Source: Adiantum capillus-veneris
Taxonomy: Eukaryota > Streptophyta > Polypodiopsida > Polypodiales > Pteridaceae
Assembly (NCBI GenBank): GCA_014529385.2
Contig: CM043942.1
Coordinates: forward strand, 50,422,774 to 50,486,773
Direction of reading: 5' to 3'
DNA length: 64,000 bases
Shown: positions 33,487 through 43,846 of the stretch, one piece after another
How the letters are laid out: every line of letters begins with the position of its first letter
Position numbering within the stretch: the stretch's first letter is position 1
Made by a program: the position numbers and the translations under genes
Notes under the pieces: model-generated
Databases searched by the model: none
What the model was told of the DNA's origin: nothing
What the model saw: the letters and a program-made list of their open reading frames with translations, nothing else

Positions 33487-33984
33487 GGGAAAATTACCAA
33501 AATACCCCTCTAATTTGTGGAAATTCCCAAAATACCCCTCAAATTTCAAAAATTCCCAAAGTACCCCTATAATTTGTCATAAATTTTCAAAATGCCCTTC
33601 AAATTTCCAAATTCCCAAAATACCCCTGATTGTGAGAGTAAATTTCTTCAAAAAACAAAAAATTTGTAGCTTTTCATAAGAAGAGTGATTGTCTACCATA
33701 CAAGATGCTAAAACAAAAAATTGAGTTGGTTATGTAGGCTTTGGAGATGAATTTCTTCAATATTTTTAGACATAATTACCTTTTTTTTGGGAGGTGATTT
33801 GCAAAAAATTACATGCGCTTATAAGCACTAAAAAACTGATCTCAATTGTCAAACAAGAATAAAGATTAAAAAATCTTGAAGATCTAACGAAAATAGATAC
33901 AAGGGTATTTTTTGGGAATTTTTGAAATTTGAGGGGTATATTGGGAATTTCCAAAAATTATAGGGGTATTTTGGTAATTTTCCC
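33487..33984. mobile_element. MITE-like foldback element (498 bp)
   Basis: Ends GGGAAAATTACCAAAATACC at left and the inverted equivalent at right (ATTTTGGTAATTTTCCC). The inverted similarity extends about 80 bp inward, through AATACCCCTCAAATTTCAAA on both sides. It is flanked by an 8-bp direct repeat TTTTATTT (33,479-33,486; 33,985-33,992), which would suit a hAT-type element, although the repeat is low complexity. It has no transposase. It lies about 95 bp upstream of the start codon at 34,080. Confidence 0.75.
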
Positions 33985-34079
33985 TTTTATTTTGTACCGA
34001 GACAGTTTGTCTCTCTCACTCTCATAGAGATAGAGCGTGTTTAGGGATTAGGGTTTGAGCCAGTTTTTTCTGCAGGAGA

Positions 34080-34860
34080 ATGGCGTCTCGCAAGGTTATC
34101 CGCCGCCTGGGGGCCCTGCTGCATCCTTCAAGAGGCTTCTGCCACAAGCAGGAGCTCGGTGATCAATTGCATCCGCGATCATCCAGTCAGCTGCTCGCGG
34201 CCTTGGAGCCGCATGTCACAAGTTCCGGGAAGGAACTTTTTCAAGGCCTCATGGACGTGTCCTGTTTAGAGAAGGAGGTCTGGAAACAGAAACAGAAAGA
34301 AATTGAATATCAAAAGGAGGCCTGTAAACAGAAACGGAAAGAAATTGAGTATCAAAACAAGCTGATCGCATATGTGGAGGTAGACCTCCTTAGATCCAAG
34401 GGTTTGAACAATACACGTGGGTTGTTCGAGAGAATGCAGGAGGTCCTTGCAACATATGCACGTGCTAAAGGAAACAAAGCTTCCATTTTGTGGGAAAAAA
34501 TCCTCAAGTGGTCTCCGAACTTGGCTGCTTGCGTAGAGAAGCACACCAATATTCCACCGCAAGATGTGCGGAAGCAAGCAGCGCACTGTCATACTATATA
34601 CAACATTCTTTCGCAGCATGTGCACGCAGGTAAAGAATTGGCTGAACTGCAGGCCGCCAATGGGAGAATTTATTTTCATAGAGGGCCTATGTCGCGTGAA
34701 CAGGTCCAAATATTTCTCTGTATTGGAAAGGCGGGGAAGTTTGACATTGAAGATGACCCGTCTACCAGGTACACCTGCTACTCTTGTTGCTTTTATTTGT
34801 TTATTGTTTGAATGTTGCCTATATTCATTTTATATATATTGATTGGACAGGCCGTGCTGA
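34080..34860 (+). CDS. Unrecognised 232-residue protein, two exons
   Basis: Exon 1 (34,080-34,768) starts MASRKVIRRLGALLHPSRGF, an Arg/Ser-rich, acid-poor start that could be a mitochondrial or plastid targeting peptide. Then comes a charged helix with two copies of KQK(Q/R)KEIEYQ (about residues 73-95) and a globular-looking C-terminal half (SILWEKILKWSPNLAACVEK, KQAAHCHTIYNILSQHVHAG). A GT at 34,769 and an AG at 34,850 define an 82-bp T-rich intron. Exon 2 adds only three codons (R-P-C) and a stop at 34,858. Without splicing the frame reads 11 more residues beyond this point. Codon use is richer in G/C than in the surrounding transposons. There is no stop or frameshift. I do not recognise the family. 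Confidence 0.6.
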
Positions 34861-35090
34861 AGAGTTCAGATGTGGGGTACTGTTTGTCTGGAGCTTCTGA
34901 GTTATTTATGGCCTACAACGTTGTTTATCCGCCCTGCTGAAGAGTTCAGATGTGGGGTGTTGTTTGTCTGGAGCTTCTGAGTTATTTATGGCCTACAACG
35001 TTGTTTATCCGCCCTGCTGAAGAGTTCAGATGTGGGGTGCTGTTTGTCTGGAGCTTCTGAGATATTTATGGCCTACAACATTGTTTATCT
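34851..35090 (+). repeat. Three tandem 80-bp repeats at the 3' end of the 34,080 gene
   Basis: Units at 34,851-34,930, 34,931-35,010 and 35,011-35,090 differ at only a few positions (for example GCCGTGCTGA against GCCCTGCTGA). The first unit starts exactly at the splice acceptor and holds the stop codon; the other two are untranslated. They probably lie in the 3' UTR. Confidence 0.93.
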
Positions 35091-36063
35091 GGGATGCAGC
35101 GATTTTTGCTAGTATGTAGATCTGTTTGAATGTGGTCATGGTACGTATGATACTGTACATGAGACTATGGGCTCGCTGTAGAGTGATGAGGACTTTTTTT
35201 GGTTCTGATGATGTTCAGTGATGCGTAATGATTTATGTTGAGGACAGGTAGTCCTCAGGGTACATTATGCAGGTTGTGTAGAGAGGATACAAAATGTAAA
35301 AGCCTGGTTGCAGGTGTTTACTGTTAATCCAATGAGCTGTTTATTGTCTGAGTGCTTGAAGCTATATACCTGGATGGTTATATGGGACTCTGTGCGTGTA
35401 GGGACTTACTTGCAGGCTGCTGTCTGCTCTCTAGGATATAGTTTCTCAATGCCTGATAACAAAGGCTGTTTATTTTAATTATGTGTTTTAGTTCTTGTTG
35501 TTTTTAACCATGCCGGACTATGTACTGTTTGCTGAACACTTTGAGGGCATTATACGGAGGTGTATTATACGCATATGATTGTGAAAGTTGGTGTGTTGGT
35601 TTATGATCTTTTAGTGTGTATGGTAATAGGTTATGTAGTCATACAAGGACACACACACATGTATCTATACATATGTGACACTTTGAATCCCATTTTACCT
35701 CGAAAACTTCCTCTAGCTCAGTTGTGGTGTGTATGTATGAGGATTCAAATATGAAATTTGAGCTTGAATATTTTTGATTTTGTATTTTTTTGTATTCTCA
35801 AACAACAGTTACTAGATTTTCACAAGTCTTCTTGTAAACAATTTCAAGGTTTGGCGACTAACCATCACATATTTTTCAACAAAAATAATTTTGTCCTGCA
35901 CCTATACAGCATGCACTAGATGTCTTGCAAGAGTCAAAATCCTCTTCATGTGAAAATGCTTGTTTGGCGAGCTAACCATTCAGGTGTGTGTGGTTTGTTG
36001 AAACATCTGCCAACTAATACCATTATAAAGTAAGCTCTTGTTTACTCCCCCCTTTTTCCTCGT
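35091..36063. other. Unassigned interval downstream of the 34,080 gene
   Basis: T-rich sequence, probably including the gene's 3' UTR and terminator region. No coding frame, LTR end or inverted repeat could be supported. Confidence 0.4.
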
Positions 36064-36372
36064 TTACTTTTCAGCATTCGACTTCCTCAGTCGCCCCTGC
36101 TTTTGTGCCCGCACTTCCTCGTCCATAAGTGACACTGAGGAAGTCAAGGGATCGACGATGGCAGTGTAATCCGCTGTTGATGCATCCCATCGGAAAAAAG
36201 AACAACCTGTATGACAGATAGGTTTGGTGTGAGCAAGTATGTGGCCCGGTTTAACATACATTACCGGTTTTTGGCTCTTCTTATTTGGAACATCGTCTCT
36301 TGGAATGCAATGATTGCGGGATGCTGTAGAAAGAGGAGGGAAGAAGAGGAGAAGTGTGTGTGTTAGGAGCAA
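36064..36372 (-). pseudogene. Possible GRF-type zinc-finger fragment
   Basis: A minus-strand frame contains HTGCSFFRWDAS. A Cys followed by FFRW is the signature of the second half of GRF zinc fingers, found in plant nucleic-acid-binding proteins and some transposons. A splice-acceptor-like CAG lies just before GCSFFRW (about 36,210). Upstream, in another frame, HPAIIAFQETMFQ resembles the first half, but the central Cys motif is not visible. It is at best an exon remnant. Confidence 0.3.
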
Positions 36373-36823
36373 GAGAAAGAAGGCATGGGGCCATCCAAGG
36401 AGGGGGGAGGCCTCATGTGTAGAGTTACGAATACGGCATGAGATTGATTTTTATTTTATTTTTTGGGGGGCGGGGGATATTCCTACCTATTGGACTTTTT
36501 TAAAGATAGAGCCTGTAGTAGGTGCACCATTAGTACGTCAGTAAGTTGCTCCAATTTTGAAGTGCATTTTATTAGGAGGAATCTTAAAAGATACCCTCTT
36601 TGTGATCAAAGTGAAAAAGTAGAGGCCTACTAGGTGTCATAGGCAGATGGCAAGCAACTTGTGGTAGGTGGACGGTGAGGGAAATTTTACAAAGGAGGCA
36701 GGTGGCAGGGCACAAGAGGACATAGCTGGCAGCAAAGGCGAGATAGCTACCACGTGACCAAATGTAGGTAGCGCGAGAGCAGATGGAGATTTTTTAAGAG
36801 AAGAGTGTATTTTGGAAAGGGCT
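36373..36823. other. Unassigned interval
   Basis: T/G-rich sequence with short chance frames on both strands. No homology or repeat boundary was recognised. Confidence 0.3.
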
Positions 36824-37160
36824 CTTGAAGATGACATATATATTCCTGAACCTTTCTCGAAGGAAGCATTAGAGCCATTGTAATGGACTCATATTCTAGA
36901 AACCTTAGATGTGTGTGCTATCTCAGATGGTCCCACAACAAAATTCTACGATAAGGATGGATATGATGTGGTTTTGTGTTTTATGGTCAATACAATCCTA
37001 GGAAAGGTTTCCTCAGAACATCCCAGGGGTGATAGATTGATCAAACAAGAGGTTGAAGAGTTCTATGACTCTTCGGAGCATTTTGCACGAGAGGAAGACG
37101 TAGACAATGAATGCTCTGATAACTTGAGTGACCAAGAAGAAACGATAGTAGACATCCGGT
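36824..37160 (+). pseudogene. A/B-type polyprotein fragment (after the protease)
   Basis: The reading DIYIPEPFSKEALEPL, a stop, then LDVCAISDGPTTKFYDKDGY corresponds to DYIPEPFPEEVLEPFGWEHI and LDVCAVADAPTTNFCGENGY in element A (4,764-5,501). Then EEFYDSSEHF matches DDKFYDSVEHF of B. It is a diverged relic of the same element superfamily. The surrounding LTRs are not recognisable. Confidence 0.75.
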
Positions 37161-38094
37161 TTTACAAATTTTCAACCAAAAACCTAAACGTCTATTTTGA
37201 AGATCCATTTTTTGTACTTATCGTAGATATGGTGATGCCATGGAATTATATGAGAGTCTTTATGAGTTTAGTTTGTGGCCTTTTTAGCTTGGTATGTTAG
37301 GCACATGTACATGTGCGTCAAGTCACCCAGCTAGTAGGTCAGCCGTTATAGGGGCAAGTGTGTGCAGTTTGAATTTTTTTTATATGCCCCTAATCTATGT
37401 ATATGAGATGTGAGTTTTAAGCAAGCACTGTGGTATCTTATAATCAAAATTTTGTAGTTTTTTTGTCGTTATAATTCTTTTGCCCTCAACTAACTTCTCT
37501 CTATGTAGTAGTGCTATATAGCCTGTTGTTTGCATCAATTTTTCACATAGTAATGCATAGATTCAAACATTGACATCTTCAAAAAAATTGTTGTAAAAAA
37601 TTTAGAAATTTTTTTAACCTTGAAAGCATCCCTTTTGGATTTGTTCTTTAGAAGCTATAGTATGTTCCCTGCAGGGTACATGATATGGTAGCCTACATGC
37701 AATTTGATCTAGAGCAAGTTGTGAAAGCTTACATGCTTTGTGACATATGTAAAATTTGAAATTATGGTTTTTCAAAATGGAGAAGATCTTTTTTCAAGTG
37801 CATTGGTTGGTATGTGGTGTAAATCCATGCTAGGGCAGGTGCTTCTTCCTAGTTTCCATGGTGGTCTTCTAAGTTGGCATGTGCTTGTAAATTCCCACGG
37901 GATCACTTGTCTTTGACTTGTGGTTTTGTGGAGTTATTTTGATATGGTTTGTGGTGATGAATTTGCATATTGAGGACTATTGGGATACATTGTTGTAGAG
38001 GTGCCCCTTGTTCTTGTTTTCTTAACAGTGTTTTGATGCCCTCCACCGCAAAACTCTTTCACGTGACCTTCAAGTTATAGGTTTTGATTGATGT
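37161..38094. other. Unassigned AT-rich interval
   Basis: No coding frame with protein-like composition was found. The frame continuing from the gag relic to 37,300 becomes hydrophobic noise. No LTR ends or primer sites were seen. Confidence 0.3.
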
Positions 38095-39599
38095 GATAGC
38101 AGAATTTCCAAATTTTTATGGTAATGTAGGCGAGGATGTTGATGCATTCATTGAAAAGATGGAGTTTTCTTGTTTGATTACAAATCAAGAAGATCCATTG
38201 GTTATGCTGAATATATATATACTTTTTGCTTGAAAGAGAATGCAAGGACATGGTACAATGAATATAAATTGTAGTTGAAATCATCTCGATCTCCATGGTG
38301 ATGACTGACAATGCAATTAAGAAGGATTTTCTTGAGAGGTTTAAGAAGGTGAGGATCTAGAGAAGGTAGGTATTTGTGTCAAGAGCCTTATGCAAGGTGA
38401 ACATGAAACAATGGATATGCATGTGAGGTAGTTTAATGAGTTATGGAGAAAATGTTGTAATGTTTTAAGAAATGAGTCCTCCTCTTATGCTTGAATTGAC
38501 CATGTTTATGCGAATCTTAAGGGCTGATTTGAGATTCAAAGTTGAGCTAAAAAGGTGGCTTACATTTGAGGATGTAGTAAAGGTTGCAAAGCATGAGGAA
38601 TGGACACTAGAGAGATTGAGAGGGCTTGGATTGCATGTGATGTGAAGCCAAAGGTTTCTCCATGCATTGATGTATATACAAAGAGAGCCTCTAATTCAAT
38701 ATTATATCATGGTGTTTCTCTTGCAAAAGAACAACAAGCATATAATGAGGAGAAAGATGTTAAGAAGAATGTACAAATCATGTCATCCTTGTTGTCTTTT
38801 CCACTTAATGGTGCTTCACATGGCAAAGATGATGTTTCGATGGATGTGAAAATGAATGGAAAGGAAAAGAATGAAATTAGTGAAGTTCCAAAAAAGGATC
38901 ATGATGAGAATCAAGATATGGATACCATAAATTTCATGTCTACTATATGCACGTGCATTGGAAGAGGAGCTTGTATGATGCTAAAGTGGATATAGATTGT
39001 CCCTCTCCTTTATGTTTTAGTTGAAAAGGACTTGCACATCAACAAAGCTTTTCATGTGCAAGAGGATTATACCCAAGAAGAGGCTTCTCAAGTATATTGT
39101 ATGGTTGGTTCTACAACAAAAAATGATGCTGCTATTGAACATGCTGTGGACCTTGTAATGAGGAGACTACTCATACGTAATTTCATGATTCTATCTATGA
39201 TGATGTAGGTATCCATGCTGTCAATGATGAAGTGCATAAGATGGTTCTTGAGGCTATGTGGGAAGCCATGGAAATGTAATTTGATGCGTAATGATAATAT
39301 GGTTCATGGTAACTTTCTAGATCCTCTTTTGCTAAGGAGATTAAGCTATGTGTAGAAGATGTCTTACCTTTAAGCTGGACACTTTTGAAATGAATGAATT
39401 TTTTTTAATGGGTGAAGAATATGATTTGGTTATGCATAAGTATATGATGATGCTTGATGAAAAGGTTGATGCCATTTTTAAGGGGATGGTAAAGGATGAT
39501 GTACATGATATGATGAGTGAGGAGACTTTATATATGGTATTTGTGAATACTATTTTTTATTTCCAAGGGAATAGATGGCATATATATTCCATGGTTTGA
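38095..39599 (+). pseudogene. Decayed gag-like retroelement relic (family E)
   Basis: Around 38,103-38,280 the + strand reads EFPNFYGNVGEDVDAFIEKM and, after a shift, ENARTWYNEY, the start and centre of a plant retrotransposon-gag domain. Later frames (38,600-38,995, including NFMSTICTCIGRGACMM, and 39,348-39,599) continue on the same strand and look like parts of the same long polyprotein. Stops and shifts are frequent. No protease, RT or integrase motif was seen. It may be another gag-only family, distinct from A/B. Confidence 0.5.
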
Positions 39600-39803
39600 G
39601 GTCGGAAACATTAACTTGGGTGCTTTAACTTTATGAAGTTGTAGCATGTGTTTTATGGCCATTTGATCTAGGTGACCATGAAATTGTTTGCTACTAATGA
39701 GCATGAATGTTCTAGTAGGCTTTGGGGTTGGCAAACTATGTTGCGTGCATTTTATATGCGAGCTTCTATTTTTGTGCAGCCTACCTTGATCATAAACTCC
39801 GGA

Positions 39804-39805
39804 AT

Positions 39806-39885
<80 letters not shown>
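39804..39885. repeat. (GA)n microsatellite, slightly interrupted
   Basis: Nearly pure AG repeats with two single-base interruptions. The long RERERE/SLSLSL frames across it are artefacts. 39,600-39,803 has no supported gene. Confidence 0.95.
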
Positions 39886-40230
39886 AGTCCCAAAATGGCA
39901 CCTCATGCAAAGCTTGAAAAATGGCATCACTTTTTATTTAAGAGTGAAAGAGAGAAGTTTTGTTGATTCTTCAAAATGTGTAGCACCTATTGGATCAAAC
40001 AAAAATAAATTCAATCAATAATAAGATGGCCATCCCTTTGAAAATCCAAGTCAAAGCTCTACCTCATGCGACACACTTGCTATTCTGTGCCCTCATCCCC
40101 ACCTTGCACACACACAGGTGGAGAGGTGCCTCCCCCAAACCCTATCCTTGCAACCTCTTTGTCCCAAAACTCTTCCCTCGTGGAGACACATATTGCGCCC
40201 TCTCCTTGGCCCCACCTTGCACACACACAC

Positions 40231-40232
40231 AC

Positions 40233-40277
<45 letters not shown>
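40231..40277. repeat. (AG)n microsatellite after an (AC)n run
   Basis: CACACACACACAC at 40,219-40,232 leads into uninterrupted AG repeats to about 40,277. The flanking 39,890-40,230 contains no supported coding region. Confidence 0.95.
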
Positions 40278-40280
<3 letters not shown>

Positions 40281-41176
40281 AGCACCGGGAATAGAAAAAG
40301 AGGCAGAGGCTTTGATCAGGCGAGAGGGAGAGAGAATCTACTAAAGTATCTTTGATTTTCTCTTTTTTTTGGTTGTGGTGCAAACATACTATAATCCACA
40401 TATTCCTATTAGACAAATTTTTGCAGATTCAATTTGTGTGCAAGTCTTATTTTATTCAATCGCACTCTGTAGCAATGGCTCACAATTGAGCTCAAAACCT
40501 TGAATGTTAGACAAAGACACTAGCCTAAACCATTGTAGCGCAAGAGGGGCATGCCTAGTATATGAGCCTTGCATGATTAAAAGAAATCACACTACACCTG
40601 CACCACCGCATGGCAGTCTCCTCATTCATGCAGCCTCCATGTTTGTGCAACCTCCTTTTGCCACTTGCCTCCCTCACCAGGGCTACCACTTGTCATCACT
40701 TTGCCTTTTTCCATTTCATCCAAATGCATGTATCTTCCAAGATATTTTCTAATAAACCAATTCCCAAAATTTGAACCACATAACTATGTGCTTTTTCATA
40801 AGCAAGTTAATAATGAGGATACAAGCTTGTCAATACCACTTTGTGATTAATACAAGTTTACAATAGATATAGATACTTGGATTTGCTGATGTTAGATACA
40901 CCTTACAACAAATCGACATGGTTAATTCTTGAGACTTGGAATTGTTAATCCTAGTCTTTACACTAAGGTAAGATTCTACTGCTACAAGTCATGACCACAA
41001 TCACTTTGGAGGGATGTATATGACCAACATTCTCCCAAAATGTTGATGATGATTAGGATGACAATTGGTAATGTATTTTCCCCTCTCACTCTAGCCCACC
41101 TTCTTCATTCCAACCACTACCTCTTCTTCTAAGGACAATCAGAATCATTCTCTGCTTGGCTCATAATAAGGTTCTT

Positions 41177-41227
<51 letters not shown>

Positions 41228-41672
41228 GAAGAGTTTCAATCATAATAGATTGCATAATATTAATAATGTCTCCCTACCTCTATATCATGCTTGTGTCACA
41301 CTAGAGACAACTAGAGACTAGGGCATATCACCATCCTTTATTATATGGGGACAAGCTATGTGGAACCTTATACATGCAAGAAAGAGGAGGAGTGCATAAC
41401 TTGGTGGTTGTCATTAGTCCCATTGACAACACAATTATCTTGAAAAGACAAGAGAGGAGGAGGGCATAACTTGGTGGTTGTCAGTAGTGCCATTGACAAC
41501 ATACTTGAGTTTGAAAAGGCAAGAGAGGAGGAGGAGAGGAGGAGATAGATGTTGTCAATAGGGTAGTGAAACAATGGGTACAATGGCTACACAAGATTCT
41601 ATGCAGGGGTAGTTGCATCCATGTCATGGGACAACCATGGATGTTAACCCAAAATGTCGGGAACTCAATTTT
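40278..41672. other. Unassigned interval with a (CT)n run and a 70-bp tandem duplication
   Basis: Contains (CT)n at 41,181-41,224 and two imperfect ~70-bp tandem units (41,383-41,452 and 41,453-41,521), each starting AGAGGAGGAG and containing GCATAACTTGGTGGTTGTCA. No gene could be supported. The interval ends at the target duplication of copia II. Confidence 0.6.
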
Positions 41673-42015
41673 TGTTGAAGATGATGAAACAGGAAACGGA
41701 AGGAAGATAGCAACTCAGAGTAGGAAGAAGATGGAGAAGGAGAAGACAATGAAACAGGAAACAGAAGGAAGATAGCAACTTAGAGTAGGAAGAAGATGGA
41801 GAAGGAGAAGACACAGAGCTTGCGTACGAGATCTCTGTAGTCTATCTCTCTGTATTAGAATAATAGAGTATTTACAAACTCTGAGCTACAAAGCTTATAT
41901 GAGACCCTAAGAGATAAGGTGTCCTTTCACACCAGATGTCTAGGGGGAAAAACCAGTGGGACAAAAGTGCCCCTAGTGAAGCGCGTATACACACTAACAC
42001 TACTACATGTCTACA
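41673..42015 (-). repeat. Copia II 3' LTR (343 bp, with an internal 64-bp duplication)
   Basis: On the + strand TGTTGAAGATGATGAAACAG...CTACATGTCTACA. The stretch GAAACAGGAAAC...GGAGAAGACA occurs twice in tandem (about 41,686-41,814) but once in the other LTR, accounting for the 64-bp length difference. The polypurine tract CAGGGGGGATT (minus) abuts it at 42,016. Confidence 0.93.
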
Positions 42016-42059
42016 AATCCCCCCTGTAGTGATAGTGTGAATCCGTACAAGGTAGCAGA

Positions 42060-42863
42060 TCATCATGTGTATGAGAGTAAGCCCAAAGCTTTTCGGAAAG
42101 CTTCAAACTTTTCTCGTGATAACGCCTTCGTAAATAGATGTGCAATGTTATCCTATGTAGGACAATAAGTTAGTGTGATCTCCCTTGCATGTAGCCTTTC
42201 CCTGACATAATGGTAGTGAACCTCTATGTGCTTTGTTCTTGCATGAAATACTAGATTCCTTGCAACTGCCATAGCACTCTGACTGTCAGTGAAAATGGTA
42301 GTGTGTGTCCGTTGACACTCACAAAGATTTGCCAATAACCTGCGTATCCATACACAATCAACTATTGTCGTGAAAGCTGCCTTGTACTTAGCTTCACAAG
42401 TTGATGTAGCCATTGTGGGTTGCTTCTTGCTTAGCCAAGATATACATGCATTTCCCAAGAAAAAACAATTCCCACTTGTGGAATGTCATGTGTCAAAATC
42501 ACCAGCCCAATCTGAATCGCTGTAACCAAGAAGCTGCATAGAACTGTGCTTTCCATACATATCCCCCCTTGGAAAGAACATGGAAAGATTAGGGGTACCT
42601 GAAAGGTAACGAAGTATGCGCTTCACAGCCTGCCAATGATGCATACCTGGGCTGTGCATAAATCTGCTTTCTTGTGAAACCCCAAATTGAATGTCTGGAC
42701 GAGTGTTGCCTGCCAAATATATCAAGCAACCAACCACTGCTGCGTAAGTATATACATCAAAAGGTTCTCCAGCATCGTGCATGCTCAACTTTGATCCAGT
42801 TTCTACGGGTGTAGAGATTGGTTTACAATTTTTCATACCAAACTTGTCCAAAATTTTATGCAA
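42060..42863 (-). pseudogene. Copia II RNase H
   Basis: Frames 42,486-42,863 (MHKILDKFGMKNCKPISTPV, then CLIYLAGNTRPDIQFGVS and YSDSDWAGDFDT) and 42,153-42,458 (CISWLSKKQPTMATSTCEAK, FTDSQSAMAVARNLVFHART, HIEVHYHYVRERLHAREI) form the RT end and RNase H. A stop follows at 42,153. The last part, to about 42,060, continues in the same sense with further stops. Confidence 0.9.
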
Positions 42864-42872
42864 ATATTTTTC

Positions 42873-43523
42873 CTACAACATGTATATGCCATCCTCTGAT
42901 TGTACAAACTGAATACCCAAGTAATAATGTAGCAAACCAAGATCAGACATCTCAAAGGTTTTTCTCAAAGCATATTTAAACGCTTCAATTTCATCTGTAG
43001 TATTGCCTGTAAGAAGCATATCATGCACATAAAGTGTTAGCATAATGAGAACTCTATCTCTCTTTTTGACATACAAAGTACTTTTTGTTGGACTATTCTG
43101 AAATCCCCGGCCAATCAAATAAGTATGTATCTTCTCATACCATGCTCTTGGAGCCTCTTTGAGACCATACAAAGCTTTACGCAATCTACATACCTTTTGC
43201 TCTTGACCTTTTACAACAAAACCACTTGGTTGACTTACATAAACTTCTTCCTGCAAATCACCATTCAAAAAAGCAATTTTGATATCCAACTGATGCACTT
43301 TCCAACCATGATGAGCAGCAATTGCAACTAGTGATCTAACTGTGGACGCACGAGAAGTAGGAGCAAAGGTTTCATCATAATCTATGCCTTTTTGTTGCGC
43401 ATAGCCTTTTGACACAAGCTTTGATTTGTATCTGCCAACAGTACCATCTTGTTTCCTTTTTACCTTAAATACCCACTTTGTACCAATAGGCTTTTTACCT
43501 GTAGGCAAGTCCATAGATCCCAT
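42873..43523 (-). pseudogene. Copia II reverse transcriptase (catalytic YVDD changed to YVHD)
   Basis: A 216-codon frame: KPIGTKWVFKVKRKQDGTV, YKSKLVSKGYAQQKGIDYDE, VHQLDIKIAFLNGDLQEEVY, CRLRKALYGLKEAPRAWYEK, and at the active site LTLYVHDMLLTGN. The first Asp of the essential YVDD pair is His, so the enzyme would be dead even if expressed. The domain is otherwise complete and starts right after the integrase C-terminal region. Confidence 0.93.
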
Positions 43524-43846
43524 GTATGATTCTTATGAATAGAATCAATTTCTTGCTGCATAGCATCTTTCCACCGAAAAAACCCTAAAGCTTGTTCAAA
43601 TGAATCAGGCTCATCTGCATCACAAAGAGTGCTAAAGCAAGCCAAATCTACTTGCTCTCTGCCAAAAGTAGTACCATCACGTGTTTTTCGTGGTAACGGT
43701 GCATCCAACTTGCTATCCTGCAAAGTTTTTTGAACCCATTTAGGCAAGGTTCTTTCTTCCCTGAGAACTTCTTGCTCTTCACGCACAATTTCCTCTACAT
43801 CATGAGGTGTCACATGCTGATCAAAAGATTGATCAAGATTATCAAC
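43460..43846 (-). pseudogene. Copia II integrase-RT linker
   Basis: Frame 43,460-43,813 includes FRWKDAMQQEIDSIHKNHTW, the conserved stretch just before RT in copia elements, after a charged linker with EEIVREEQEVLREERTLPKW. It overlaps the RT frame by a shift near 43,500. Confidence 0.85.

Noticed and set aside
39672-40416. Several frames with RERERE or SLSLSL
   Set aside because: Microsatellite translations with no conserved flanks.
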